From Calendula officinalis (Eukaryota > Streptophyta > Magnoliopsida > Asterales > Asteraceae), in the NCBI GenBank assembly GCA_963853835.1, contig OY970823.1, forward strand, positions 62,815,845-62,879,844: 64,000 nt of DNA, written 5' to 3'. A program made the translations under genes and the position numbers. This document shows positions 32,763-45,364 of the stretch, piece by piece (the stretch's first letter is position 1; every line of letters begins with the position of its first letter). Under the pieces are notes generated by a model that had not been told where the DNA came from, did no database searches, and worked only from the letters and a program-made list of their open reading frames with translations.

Positions 32763-35700
32763 TTTTTTCAAATAAAGATTCAATCTTTCTTAGCAGAACT
32801 CACAGACTACACCTTCAGATCCTTAAATACAGCATAAAAACAAAAACCCATATATGAAAACCTTGAAAAATAGTTAAAAATCCCAACTTTTTTTCAAATA
32901 TGTAGAAGAACACATGTAAAAAGGTCAAGAATTAAAAAGAAATGAAGAGAAAGTGAAGATGTTGTGAGAAAATGGGGTTTAAAAATGAGGGTTTTTAAAT
33001 GGGGAAGAGTGACATATTAGTCAAAAGGGTTGCAGTTGATATTTAAATTTTAATTTAAAGTAAAAGGGTTTAGAAGCAGCAGCACAATAAACAAAGCTTT
33101 TACTTTTTGTAAGTTGTTTTTTTCCTTTTTTTCTTCTTCTTTAACTTTTGGGTAAATAGTTGGGGATACTCAAGAATGTCCTCTGGAGGAGCAAAAAAGT
33201 ACTATATGTCTATAGCTTTGGTGAAACCAGATTTTGTTTTTACTTTTTAACACTAGATTAAACTGAAGGAATTATTCATGTGTATATTACATTCTTTATT
33301 TTTATTCTATTATTTTTTCATAGGTTTTATGGTTTTGCAAGTCATTTTTTTCTAAAATAATTAAAATATTCTTATTTTTAATTTATTCAGTGTTTTTTCT
33401 TTGATATGAAACTGGTAAAAATGCTATCATTTTTTAAGATAGAATACATGTGACCACTGCATTTTTAGTATTTTTTATCATATAGTTTAAATGAAGAAAA
33501 AAGGAACTATCAGCCAAAATCTTATGTTGTCGTAACTATGCATTTTTCACGGGGCAAACTTATCTAGTCAATTCGATATGGCAACACATATAAAGAAATT
33601 GTACTTTGTAGTTTTTAGTGTAAAAATTGTTATCACAATACATGCCAACACATACAAATTATTGTATAGTATAAAAACTGCTATCACATTACAACAACAA
33701 TATAAAGGGTTACTGATTCTGACAAAGTTAAGTTACGGGGAAGGTAATATGTAAGAGTTGTAGCAGAAAATAAAGAGGATGTTATCACATTACAACGATT
33801 AATTAATACAACGAGAAAATTATTGGCCCGCGCATTGCAGCGGGATTTAAATTTGCATAATCTTTAGAGAAATAAAATATCAAAGATATTGAGCACAAAA
33901 GTTAGGGTCAAAATTTAACTAACATAATAATTTTGGGGGCTAACTTACTAAAACAAAAGTTGAGGGGGCAAATTTGAAATTGGTCAAAATTTAACTAACA
34001 TAACAATTTTGGGGGCAAACTTACTAAAACAAAAGTTGAGGGGGATATTTGAAATTTTTTATGAACAGTTACATATATATGATGATTGTATATATAAGAG
34101 AATATATATCCGCTAGCATTAGTGTATATTGCACATACAAAAGGCACTTTTAATATAGTTTCTACTTATCTTAATAATTTAAGCGAAGTTTGAGAAAAAC
34201 TTATTTAAGAGGTTTATTGGCTTACAAGTTTAAACAAGTTTACGTTTATTTAAGCGTATATAAGATTAAAAGCTAATAAGTTCTTAAATCAGATTACTCA
34301 AACACTCCATTAGGATGTTTGGGAGTACTTTTTAAAACGATTTATTAACTTTTCAAGAAGTCAACAATTTAAAAATATGTTTGGATAAACTTGTTTCAAA
34401 AAAAGCGATATATTTGAGGTTTCATGTTTTTTGAGATAAATTATTACGGAGTATAATAAAATTTAGAGTAGAATAAATTAGATAGTTAGTGAGAATGTAC
34501 ACATTTTGATTAAAGTGCGTTTAATAATCTTAAAATCATAATTAATGTTAGATTAGTCATTTCACTATATTAAATGAGATAATTAGTGGGTGCAAATTCT
34601 ACTACTTTTACCAAATAAGATAAATTTCTAAAATGTGTTATTTATTTTATAATATCCCAAAATTGAAAGTTTATTTATGTTTGAAACAAGGAAGTAAATT
34701 ACTTTTGGAGAGTTGTCTATCCATAATCCATTTAATTTACTTTCGGCATTTTTACCCTTTGACCAACAAAAAGGATGATTAAGAGTTATCATTACATATT
34801 TACATGACGACTTGGTTGGAATATATCATCACCATAGTTGTAAAAATTCTTTCTTTGTTTTAATCATGAAAACGAAGAGAAAGATAAAAAAAAAGTGAGT
34901 GCATAAATTCTATAATTTTTACTATATTTATTAGAAGGAAAATGATAATGACAGAGAGCTGTCATTAAGAAGGCAAAATAACAAAAGACAACCCCCCTAA
35001 ATTTTAGGAATACTACTTTTTTAATCAATGTACAAGTTTTTTATGCATGTTATTGACAGCCCTAAGGGCTGTAATTAACAAAACCCTTATTAGAAAGAAT
35101 ATAATTGTACGGCTCCACATGGGTTGAGCCTAAGTAATGTTTTAAAATTCGGACCGAGTAATAACCTAGACTTTAAAACATTGAGCCTAAGCCTCTCGAA
35201 CTTACTTTTGTAAAAGGTCAAAACTATTTCAAGCACGACTACATTCCATAAATTTTCCATATAAATATGCATTATTTTGCTAAGAAATATAGACAATTAC
35301 TATTAAATAATTGTGACTAACTGTATCAATTCTTTTAAAAAACATATTGCAAACTTTTTTTTTTTTTTTATATCATATAAATTTGTCATCTTTATTTCAC
35401 ACGAATGGTGGCCATTTGAGAGGGGGGACTTGTAAGGAGACAACACAAAGCCACCCAATTTGGTTCTCAACCACTCCTCTTTTTTTTTAATGGAGATGTT
35501 TCTTTTCAATGATTAAGATACACATGTTGTAATGATGTACATTTTAATTACATTATGCATATGAGGCTATTTCTGGATGTAATTATTGTGATGTTTTAAG
35601 ATCAAATCAAATAATTTGGTATTATAAGATGATTATGCCTCTATCAAAATGTAGATAGATTGTTTTTAATAAACATAGGGTAATTATCTGTTATTACAAC

Positions 35701-36336
35701 CCTAATCTAATTTTTTTATGAAAAGTAATTCATAGATACTAGCAGGTTACACCGCAATAAGTTACACGCTATCACTTTAAGAAGGAGTTAGATAAGATAA
35801 CTAAAATTTCGTTTTTTACACGGAGAAAGAAGACAAACGGGCAACAAGTTACACGCTATCACTTTTTGAATTGCAAAATTAATTCTTTTAAAAAACAACA
35901 TTTGTGGATCTGAGTGTTATAACATTGTTATGCATAACACGTTGGACTATGTTAACAAGCTCCACCAACTCAAGTGCAAGGAAACCGAAAGTATATAATT
36001 TGAATTTCCAACGTTTGATTCTATAGTACTTCCAAAAGTACCTCTTTGTAAATGTAGAATATGAATTACTTTGTGATTCAATATCAATATTATATACCTT
36101 ATTAAATAGCAAAAAAGGAAAACCGCATTAAAATAAGTTTATCCCTCAGGAACTATTAAATTAAAATTCGGGAAAAAACAAAATCTTCAATTGAATTTTC
36201 TTTTTCTTCCGAAAAGAATGTAGATCCTGGAAGAAAGAAATAAAATTACTGCAAGCAAAGCAATGCGAATGAACTAATAATAAAAACATGTACTTTAAAC
36301 AAGATATATCTGGTAAGTAGTAACGTTTAATCAATA
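32763..36336. other. Receptor promoter side and AT-rich intergenic DNA
   Basis: It contains the receptor gene's upstream region, a tandem duplication (33904-34057), a worn Helitron-type hairpin (33829-33850), and a decayed relative of the Stowaway at 45062 (about 34440-34680, shared TTTCACTATATTAAA and AGTTAGTGGGTG-like text). The frames at 35090-35509 and 35888-36112 have no recognised family. No gene. Confidence 0.5.
33904..34057 (+). repeat. Two-copy tandem repeat, about 76 bp
   Basis: The unit GGTCAAAATTTAACTAACAT...AGTTGAGGGGG...TTTGAAATT occurs twice in a row (about 33904-33981 and 33982-34057) with only a few differences. Confidence 0.8.
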
Positions 36337-36408
36337 ATCAGAATGGCGCAGCGGAAGCGTGGTGGGCCCATAACCCACAGGTCCCAGGATCGAAACCTGG
36401 CTCTGATA
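36337..36408 (+). tRNA. Initiator tRNA-Met (CAT)
   Basis: A 72-base gene matching the plant initiator Met tRNA: D arm GCGCAGCGGAAGCGT, anticodon stem GTGGG/CCCAC with loop CCCATAA (anticodon CAT at 36369-36371), T arm with the initiator-type GGATCGAAACC, and A-U as the first acceptor pair. A T run at about 36428-36437 can terminate RNA polymerase III. One base departs from the usual plant sequence: position 7 is A (ATCAGAA) where G is normal, so it faces C and the last acceptor pair is an A-C mismatch. It may be functional or an early pseudogene. Confidence 0.93.
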
Positions 36409-36971
36409 TTAGAGTGGCTTCCGTATATTTTTTTTTTCTAATTCTAATTCATAAGTTTTCCGAAGTGGTCCCTACAGAATGGATCAAAGCTGTTTGTTTC
36501 CTTTGCCCAACTTACACATGAAGTATTTCTTACTAGACTAGAATCATATTGTTAGCTCCTTTCGATCCTTCCACTGCTCTTATATTATCATTTAATCCTT
36601 TATCTTACTTAGAAATAAAAACTACTTTAACATAATTTAATATTATTGGCTAATTATTACTCCAATGTCTAAAAGACTGCATGTTCTTTTTAGAATTGAA
36701 AATAGTTAAACTTGTGAACTAAGCACTGAAATTGAACATTCCAAATAACAATTACTGGTATAGGTATAACATTAAGACATACAATATGGTAAAATACCTT
36801 ACAAAAACATATAGTAATATGGATTTTTGAATAACATAAAAAAGTGTTCTATGTTTTGGTATAATATAGAATCAAGAAAGTAACAACTGACAATATTATC
36901 TAGATACCATTCATGGGTTCATGTGTTGATTTCCTTCCTCAAATCAATATTTGCACTTGCACACTAATAAT

Positions 36972-37695
36972 TAGGGGTGAGCATAACAGGGTACCCGTCG
37001 GTTCCGACCGGAACCGGAACCACAACCAGAACCGCAGGTTCCTGAAATATAAGAACCGGAACCTGAAAGACAGGTTCCTAAATTTCCGGAACCGGAACCG
37101 GAACCGCCGGTTCCAGGGTAGGTTCCGGTTACCCTGTCTCTAAATTCAAATTTTTTAAACATTACTTACTATATAAACAAGACAATAAATCACACGAACT
37201 AATGATAACAAATATCGTTTAATTGTTTTAAATATAGTTCAACGATTACGAATATTGTTCAAAATAGAAATAAGTGAATAATTATGATTAAAACATAGTA
37301 AATGTGTGAAAGGTATGAAAGTCAATCACAAAGATACGACCTCACGATGAGTGAATGTCTCACAAAATTATAACGAGTAAGTGAAATTTTATATTTTTAC
37401 TTGGACTAGTATTTTACATTTATATAGATCATAAATATATTTAATTTACTTTATAATATAATATATATTATATATTTTAATAAAAACATATTGTGTAATC
37501 GCCGGTTCCAGGGTATCCACCGGTTGCAGGTTCCTTAATTTTGAGAACCGGAACCTCTTAGGCCGGTTCCATGATTTTAGGAACCGGAACCAGAACCTCC
37601 TAACAGGTTCCGGGTCCGGAACCTCCGGTTCCGAGACGATTCCGGTTCCAATTCCGGTTCCAATTCCGGTTACCCTATTTTTCTGCTCACCCCTA
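36972..37695. mobile_element. hAT MITE, TSD CTAATAAT, GGAACC-rich ends
   Basis: Perfect 12-bp inverted ends TAGGGGTGAGCA / TGCTCACCCCTA, flanked by identical octamers CTAATAAT at 36964-36971 and 37696-37703: the hAT hallmark of an 8-bp duplication and YAGGG ends. Both subterminal 170-200 bp are dominated by GGAACC/GGTTCC hexamers; the centre is AT-rich. No transposase. Frames here (for example 36913-37143) are translated repeats. Confidence 0.9.
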
Positions 37696-37898
37696 CTAAT
37701 AATAACAGATTTTGACAATCTTACATTTTTTTATATATTATAAACAATTTTTTTTATAACACGAAGATGTTTTTGTATAAGGAAATAAAACCCATGCTTA
37801 TGCATGTTTATTGTCCCTAAATAAAAACTAAAGTAAAAATACAAATCTTTTCTTAAACTTTATTATTTATATGACTGATCTAAAAGTCGTTATTGCTT

Positions 37899-39681
37899 TC
37901 ATAGTGAAGTGAGTGTTGAAAGCTCTAAACGACCCGTCCATTCCTCTCCCGGTTTCAAAGTAATCAGTTTCTCAACCGCAGCACCATCCACACAAATCGT
38001 TTGTCGATACTCTTCATCCCCCATGTCGGTTATCGCCTTTGCTTTCTTCTCCCACGGGTTCCAAACCACTATCCATTGTTACAATAAAAGCACACTCGAT
38101 ATTAAACAATATTTTAAATATTTCATTAATAAAGATATAAAAATGACACGAATGTTCGTACCAACATCGGGAAGACCTTCCTTTCGTATGATAAATGTTC
38201 GCCTCTTTTCATGATCAAACACCCCGACTATATGCGGAGAACCAACATATACTCGATCCACCTATTTGAATAATACCATAGTTTGTTAGATAACTATTAA
38301 AAAAATAATCGCCCGTGTGGTCTAATAAACTAGGGGTGAACCTAGGTGGTTTAACCGTTTATAGTGAAAACTTTTGTAGTGTTTTGAGTCTGTTATTGTA
38401 TTAAATTAATATAGAAAAAGAGTTTAACCTCTTTTTCAAACGTGAGAGCATCTCCTTGCTCTGTAAAACGTTCTTTATGGTGTAGATTGTCGAGATAATC
38501 GAGCGTTTCCAACCCTTCAACTCTTACTTCACCGATATCGGACACCAAGAAATACGTATGATATGCAATTGAGAAACTAAAGGCCTTGCAACCAATGTTT
38601 CTTACACGTGATATCAACTTTAGAGCCCCATTAGAAGTCAGTAATACCCTTAGTCGAAATTCAAAACTGAAAATAGAATACACAAAACATCAATCTAGAC
38701 ATGCCCTAAATTGCTAAAAAATGATAGAAAAATATTGGGACAAAAAAATTAAATCACCTATGAGGCCAAATCCTCATATCTTCTTCGGATGGTTTTAGCA
38801 ATAAGTCGATAAAGGCTTTCCCATCACAATCATTACGTCGAAGAGGAGGAGGGTTGTTGTCGATTTCCCAGATTTTGTTTCGGGCAAATCCGTGTTGCTC
38901 AAGAGAACCTCGGTTTCCAAACTTCAAACACAAATGTAATCAAAATTTGCATTAGTAACAATGTAACGTTATTATTTTACAGTTTTAATCCCTATTTATG
39001 CCCACATCACAAAATTAAAATCGAAATTAATATTTTCAAAATGTATGAAATGAGAAACATATATATATTACCTGTGGAAAGCAAATGGGGATCCCTGCTC
39101 TCACTGCTGCAGGTGGCTTGGAGTTTGCCTAACAAACATACGTTCTAAAGTATCATATAAATGAATATATTATTAAATTTTATACTTCAATGATTTTTGT
39201 AAGTTTTAAAATTTGCCGTTGTAAAATAGTAAAATACGATAATTCAAATCGAGACAAAAGGAGGGAAATGTTGTCACCTTGCTACTTCGAAACAACAATT
39301 CTTCGCCATGTTCGTTTTTCCAAGAAAGAACTTGACCACCATGCAAACTTACCTAAATGATCGAAAAATGTTACATTGTTTAGGTTATTAATGTAACGTT
39401 TTTTCCTTGGAACGTAAGAAAAGAAAATTAGAAAAAAGATATAGACATTTAAAGTTCTATTCGTGTACTCATTTTCTTACGTTCCTTCACATTTTGGTGG
39501 ATCTCGTTTATTTTTGAACACCTACATAATAAAAGCGAGAAAAGGAATAAAATTAAACAATAACCTGAGTCGAAAAACCTCTAGGATTTTGAAGAGTAAC
39601 AAGATCGACACCATTTTTATCTTTCGTAATTTTAACTGCAGCTTTTGTACCTTGATCTCGATCTAACGAAGGACTATTCAT
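37899..39681 (-). CDS. Glucose-6-phosphate 1-epimerase-like protein
   Basis: Seven exons: 39681-39565, 39352-39278, 39128-39072, 38921-38758, 38666-38429, 38261-38162 and 38068-37899; every junction keeps frame, giving 306 residues. It belongs to the YeaD/aldose-1-epimerase-like fold; relatives interconvert the alpha and beta anomers of glucose 6-phosphate (EC 5.1.3.15). Seen motifs: HGGQVLSW, AGIPICFPQFG, EQHGFARNKIWE (first conserved His), FSIAYHTYFLVSDI (second His), VVWNPW and LITLKPGEEWTG (conserved Glu near the end). Length is typical and there is no transit peptide, so it is probably cytosolic. Start: the only ATG giving the usual N terminus. Single-exon open frames here are pieces of this gene. 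Confidence 0.92.
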
Positions 39682-40556
39682 CTTAAGCGCGAAAATTTAA
39701 AACAATCGAGAAAATGTTTGAAATTATGAAATTCTACCAAGAACGAGATTTTGGAGACATTAATACCCAAGTGAAAACTTAAATAGAACAAACACATGGA
39801 ATGACCTAAAAGAGATGTAATATGTGAATGTGTGCTTTTGCATTGATGGGGTGTCTTTCTTGTGACATCAAAGCCTATTTCTTGTGAAATTTTACCAACA
39901 TCTCAACCACCAAAACACAATTTATGGTTCGTAATTCCCTTTTGCAAAAATGAGTTTTGGTATCCAATTTACAAGTAGCAAGAAAACTCGATTCATCGAT
40001 GACGTGTCTTTCTTATTCATGAAACAAATCAAGGCGAAACTGCGAACGTGTACAACTAACTACATTACCGAAACTAAAAACTATAGTGCCACATCATCAT
40101 TTGTACCATATAGAATTGTTTTTATCTTAGAAAACAACTACCTACGAAATATGTGACTATAACACAATAAGCTCAAAAGTTCTTTAAATAAGTTTTTCCA
40201 AATATGTCCTAAACATGTCAATTTAGTCGACTCAAAACTAAACCCAAAACTTATTTACCTAAACTTTGACTTGTCTATTTTCAAGTCATGCTCATGTTAG
40301 ATTTCGTGAGTGAGAAATTAACACCCTAAATTAGTTAGGGACTGTTTGTGTAGGTTGGAGATAAATAAGTGGTGGATGTGGAAAAATAAGGACATGGTTC
40401 ATGTGACGCTGTGACGATTAAAACTAAAAAACAAATGAATAATAAAATATCATCACCACTCGTTCAATCTGCCATTCCCTGCCCCAATCTCATCGTCAAT
40501 AGCCATCCGAAAAATCTCTTGCGAATCTCTCCGTTTTTCCCGAATCAGATCCAAAG
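39682..40556. other. Divergent upstream region, no gene
   Basis: This 875-bp space separates the divergently transcribed epimerase and V-ATPase genes and must hold both promoters. The frame at 39950-40156 has no recognised family. The last ~60 bases before 40557 are a C/T-rich leader for the V-ATPase transcript. Confidence 0.5.
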
Positions 40557-42747
40557 ATGAATGATGCAGATGTCTCCAAACAGATTCAGCAGATGGTCAG
40601 ATTCATCCGCCAAGAAGCGGATGAAAAGGCCAACGAGATCTCCGTTTCCGCCGAGGAAGTAAGTCTCTAATCAAATCTAGTCAATTTTCGTCAATTCACA
40701 TCTATTTTTATGATTCATAGGCTGTAAGTTGATATCTAGGGTTACGCAATTATGTCAACTAAGATCGTGATCGGAACTGGTCGTTTATTCGGTTTTTTAG
40801 TTGATTGCTGTATGAATTCAATGTTTAGTGGTTTCACTTAGTGAATCGAAATGAAATTAAGTCAAATTTATTTGACTTTGTTCTTTAATTGCATGAATTT
40901 TAGTGAATAGCGCAGGCGTGGGTAGTCAATTAGGCATGTATGATACATTTTTATTCGTTTATTTGGTTGTTTGTGACAGGAAATCAACACTGATAACTTG
41001 TAATATTTTTGCTAGAATTGATTCAGTGTTATGATCTATTGTATAGATACAAGCTTACTTCACAGTGTTAACTAACATCATGATTGATTCAGTCAATTAT
41101 TGTATTTCTTAGTTGATTGATGCATGAATTTAGTGTTTGGTGGTTTCACCTGGTATTTTCCATGAACTTAATTCAACCGTGTTTTAAATTCCAAGGTTTA
41201 TAGTTAAAGCTATACGCTTAGATAGACATGACAGACTGCACAAGTTTAGTCGTTTATTTGGTAGATTGTTGAAGGAAATTTACATTAAAACCATGTAAAG
41301 TAATGCAGTTTTATGATATGTAACGGATATCTATGGTCACTTAACCATATCAACCAACATTGTGATTAAAAATTTAGTTGATCGACTATTGCAGGAATTC
41401 AACATTGAGAAGTTACAGTTAGTGGAAGCAGAGAAAAAGAAGATCCGGCAGGAGTATGAACGCAAACAGAAGCAAGTTGAAGTTCGAAAGAAAATGTATA
41501 GTTTTTTTTATTGCAATCTTAATTATTTTTAACATGTTGAGTATGGTAGATAATTTTGTTTGTTTGTTGCAGTGAATATTCTATGCAACTTAATGCTTCT
41601 CGAATCAAGGTTCTTCAAGCACAAGATGATTTGGTTAATGCAATGAGAGAAGCTGCATCAAAAGATCTTTTGAATGTGAGCCATCACAAGTTTCAGCATC
41701 ATCATAACTATGAAGGACTCGTGAAATCTCTCATTGTTCAGGTACTAATAAAACACATACACATTTTATATAAATTTCTTAATAACAAATTAATTTTTTT
41801 AGGGTTTACTGAGACTAAAAGAACCATCTGTGTTACTACGTTGCCGAAAAGAAGACGAAAATACCGTGCACGCAGTTCTGGATGCAGCAAAAGCAGAATA
41901 TGCAGAGAAAATAAATGTTGATGAACCTGAAATTATAGTTGACTCCATTTACCTTCCATCTGCTCCTTCACATGATGATCCTCATGCTCTTTCCTGGTAC
42001 ATTAATATTCACTTTTTATTTATTTATTTATGAGTAAATTACACGGATGGTCCTTAAAGTTTATAGCAAATTTCATCAATGGTCCTTTAGTTTCAAAAAT
42101 TACACTGATGGTCCTTATTTATGAAAGATTTTTCACCGATGGTCCTCGTTAGTTTTTTATGTTAACTTACCTGATGTGCAATGCACATGAGGGTAAAAAG
42201 GTCTTTTGTCATTTTTTTAACGAAAGAAATAAAAGTTTCCAACTTTAAGAATAAAAAGAAAAGAAATTAAAATGACTTTTGTACTCTCATGTGCATTGCA
42301 CATGGGGTGAGTTAACAGACTAAATTAACATAAGTTAGAGTAAACGACCAACAGTGAAAAACCGTTCGGAAATAAGGACCATCAGTGTAATTTTTGAAAC
42401 TAAAGGACCATTGATGAAATTTGCTATAAACTTAAAGGACCATCCGTGTAATTTACTCTTTATTTATTTATTTTTTCTGTGAAAATAATTTTTAATTTTA
42501 ATTTTTGGGTTGTTAGCTCTGGAGGTGTAGTTTTGGCTTCTCGGGATGGTAAAATCGTGTTTGAAAACTCACTCGATGCTCGTTTGGATGTTATTTTCCG
42601 TGGCAAACTTCCAGAGGTACATTTCTTTCTATTTACAACCTTTTATTAATCAATCTTAATTTTTATTTCAAGGAAATTACAGTTAATTTCACCTTTTGGC
42701 TTATTTTACAGATTCGCAGGCTGTTGTTTAGCCAGGTTGCTGCATAA
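40557..42747 (+). CDS. V-type proton ATPase subunit E
   Basis: Six exons: 40557-40658, 41395-41495, 41573-41741, 41803-41996, 42517-42616 and 42712-42747, giving 233 residues, the usual length. It starts MNDADVSKQIQQMVRFIRQE, runs through a long charged helix (EEFNIEKLQLVEAEKKKIRQ), and ends FRGKLPEIRRLLFSQVAA. Subunit E forms the peripheral stalk with subunit G, holding the V1 catalytic head against rotation while the pump acidifies vacuole or Golgi lumen. Intron 4 (41997-42516) holds a 427-bp MITE that leaves the splice sites intact. The plant family usually has several paralogues; which this is cannot be told. Confidence 0.95.
42032..42458. mobile_element. Long-armed MITE in V-ATPase intron 4
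   Basis: The ends GAGTAAATTACACGGATGGT / ACCATCCGTGTAATTTACTC are inverted, and similarity extends inward over much of each half (TGCAATGCACATGAGGGT / ATGTGCATTGCACATGGGG near the centre). The flanks TTTATTTAT on both sides are compatible with a target duplication but are low-complexity. It is the same family as 57281-57436. Confidence 0.8.
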
Positions 42748-42910
42748 ATGGTGATATATATATGACTATATCTATCTATTTGTTCGAAGCTTGTTGGCAT
42801 TAATGAGAAGATTCAGTATCGGAGTGTAATTCATGTTTTTAAATATTTATGTGTTATTGTGAGTCTTTGCTTAGTGGGTCCCATGACTATCGTAATAGGC
42901 ACAATCCGTT

Positions 42911-44880
42911 TGTTTGAATAAATAAAGGTGGCTCCTTCGTGTGTTACATTACTTTATATTCTATTCTATGTATTTTATTTTAAAGAATTTTTGTCACCCT
43001 TTTGACACTTTTTTGCGCGACCCTTGCTCGTGAAATGTAATGTTGAACATCGCTTAATTTGTATTTGTAATATGCTTCAATATCGTATTTTCTTGTTTAT
43101 TTATTGCTATGATTAAATTTTTTTATCTTGTGTTCTTTTTTTTATTTATTTAAATCATAAAATTGTTTTCATTTTGATATGACCTTAGTTTTATAAGCCA
43201 ACTAAAATAGTGGGTACATTGCAGGGATGAGGTATATAGGACCGAAACATATACTGAATCAAAACTGATTGAGATCGGATTACTAAAATTCGGTTTGGGT
43301 ATCTGGTCTAACTTTTATGTGAAATCACATATCCGATCTGTATTTGATTTACTTGAACCAAACCCAGAACCGTATTTCTACTAATTCTCTGAAATTAGAT
43401 CCTAGATTATTGTTCAAAGTATAAAGAAAAACAAATTTTTTTTATTGAAAGTCCGGTTTTTACCGGTTCTTGACTGGTTCGACTGGCCAGTCCGGTTTTC
43501 AAAACCACGCATTTGTGACAGCATCTATACAGCAAATGAGAAAGTGAGTACGGACACGTACTTTTTTTGGTTAAATCGGCAAAGCAATTAATAATTAGAA
43601 TAAAAAGTGTCTGGAGTAACAAAGAAAAGAACAGACAAAAAAAAAAAGAAACAAAAGACAGGAACCAAAGGAGGCCGCTGGTAGCAAACAAAATCCATGT
43701 CTATGACTCTATGGGACATGGTTTAGTCAAACAAAAGCCGGCAAACCCCACCACCCAATATATACACACTTTTTGTGTGGTTTGGTGAGAATATCTATGT
43801 CTATGGCACATGGTTCGGGTTAAATTGTATCTGAGTGTATAGTACAGAAGAGCAAAATCATATGAATTGGGCCTGGCAAATGGGTCGTGTGTCATGCCCC
43901 ATAAATGACACGGTTAGTTTTATGTCAACCCGACACGACATGTGGAACCCAACTGGTGTGATGGATTTAACCTGTTTATTTAAATGTGTCGAAATCTCTA
44001 ATCCAAACCAACTAGTTTTGTACGTGTCGAGCTCGCGTCGATCTATTCTATCGTCCTTGATTTTGCGAGGTATAATACACTGAATGTACGGGGTCCAAGG
44101 GGCAGAGCTCCTGGCTGGGGGGTCAACGTGAACTATTTTTATTTGGGTTATAGTTGCTTTGTAAATCCAAATTCGTAATTTAATTGGGTTTTTCCGACCC
44201 GATGGATCCGCCCCGGTTTTGAGCAGTTATGGAACTTGTTTTGTAACGGTGGATGTATTATGTAAAAAAGTGAACTACTGGTGTGGCGGTGTATTAAAGC
44301 TACGATAGATCTAATGCAGTGTGGGATGCTCTTACAAGACATTAAATTGTCCCCATGGCCATTTGGTCGCCTAGGGGACCTTTGGAGGTCGCTCTCTCTG
44401 CCTTCCGCCTTCTTATCAATCTCACTATTATCTTCTTCTTTCTATATACTACGTATTATATTATTAATTATTAATAACAAATAATTTAATTATATATTAT
44501 ATAAAATAAATATTATATTTATATGAATGTATTAATAAAACCGAAACTTAAAAAGTTTAAAGAAAAATGTTTGGTTGCGGGTTCAGTCACCCCTTACGTG
44601 TTTTTGGTCACATGTGTTTAGTCAGGAGAAAGAAAGTTGATGTAGCGTTGAGGTGGCGCAGATAACCAAATAGGATTTGGTCAGTACCCGTCGTAGTCTT
44701 ACTGTTTATAACAAACCATCAGTAACACCACGTTTAAATAACAACAGACATAAAGTAGGTGGGAATATTGTGTCGGTCATTGAAGATGAGAACAGCAAAT
44801 TTATTGTTCTGTATTGTATAATTATAGCTATAACATGCAAGTCAGATAAGTATATAAATATCACATACTTCAAAAAAAAC
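42911..44880. repeat. Block repeated in order at 54.37-63.37 kb
   Basis: Sequence just downstream of the V-ATPase gene (GAATAAATAAAGGTGGCTCC at about 42917) through AATTAATAATTAGAATAAAA (about 43585) matches 54378-54930 in order. 43660-44060 matches about 58440-58990 (shared GGAGGCCGC, then TACACACTTTTTGTGTGGTT). 44700-44860 matches 63210-63365 (shared AACACCACGTTTAAA, then CAAGTCAGATAAGTA). No gene is recognised in this block. Confidence 0.7.
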
Positions 44881-45061
44881 TGAATAGTTTAAAAACTACG
44901 GTCAGGCAACTTTATCCCAGTATTTTTAGAGATATAACTACAACACTAAAATACATACAAAGTGTGCTTGTGTTTTTCGACGGGTATACAAATATACACA
45001 AATCATATTTAAAAAAAGATTAAAACAATATACTTTAAATTTCAGCTAGTAAATGCTAGTA

Positions 45062-45364
45062 CTTCCTCCGTTTCAAAATAAGTGATACAATTTGGTTTTT
45101 GATACAAAATATGATAATAAAGGTTAATTAGATTAAATTAAATGGTTAGTGAATGATGATTCTCACATATATTGATTAAAGCGAATTTAATGATGTTTAA
45201 AAGTAAAAGTAAGGGTAAGTGTGCCTTTTCACTATATTAAAGGCGATAGTTAGTGGGTGTGAGCCCCACTACCTTGTACCAAATAAGAAAAGTTTTCAAA
45301 GTGTGTCACTTATTATGAAACACTGAAAATGGAAAGTATATCATTTATTTTGAAACAGAGGAAG
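45062..45364. mobile_element. Stowaway-like MITE upstream of the ABCC gene
   Basis: The ends CTTCCTCCGTTTCAAAATAA and (reverse complement) CTTCCTCTGTTTCAAAATAA are flanked by TA on each side (45060-45061 and 45365-45366). It lies less than 200 bp before the ABCC start codon, so it could influence that promoter. Worn relatives lie near 4.4-4.7 kb and 34.4-34.7 kb. Confidence 0.85.

Noticed and set aside
32763..32783. N-terminal extension NLYLKK of the receptor kinase
   Set aside because: The codon at 32783 is TTG, not ATG; the ATG at 32762 starts a normal signal peptide.
36913..37718. Arg/Asn-rich and Gly/Ser-rich open frames
   Set aside because: They are translated GGAACC/GGTTCC repeats of the hAT MITE.
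41556..42033. Two overlapping open frames read as separate genes
   Set aside because: They are exons 3 and 4 of the V-ATPase subunit E gene running into introns.
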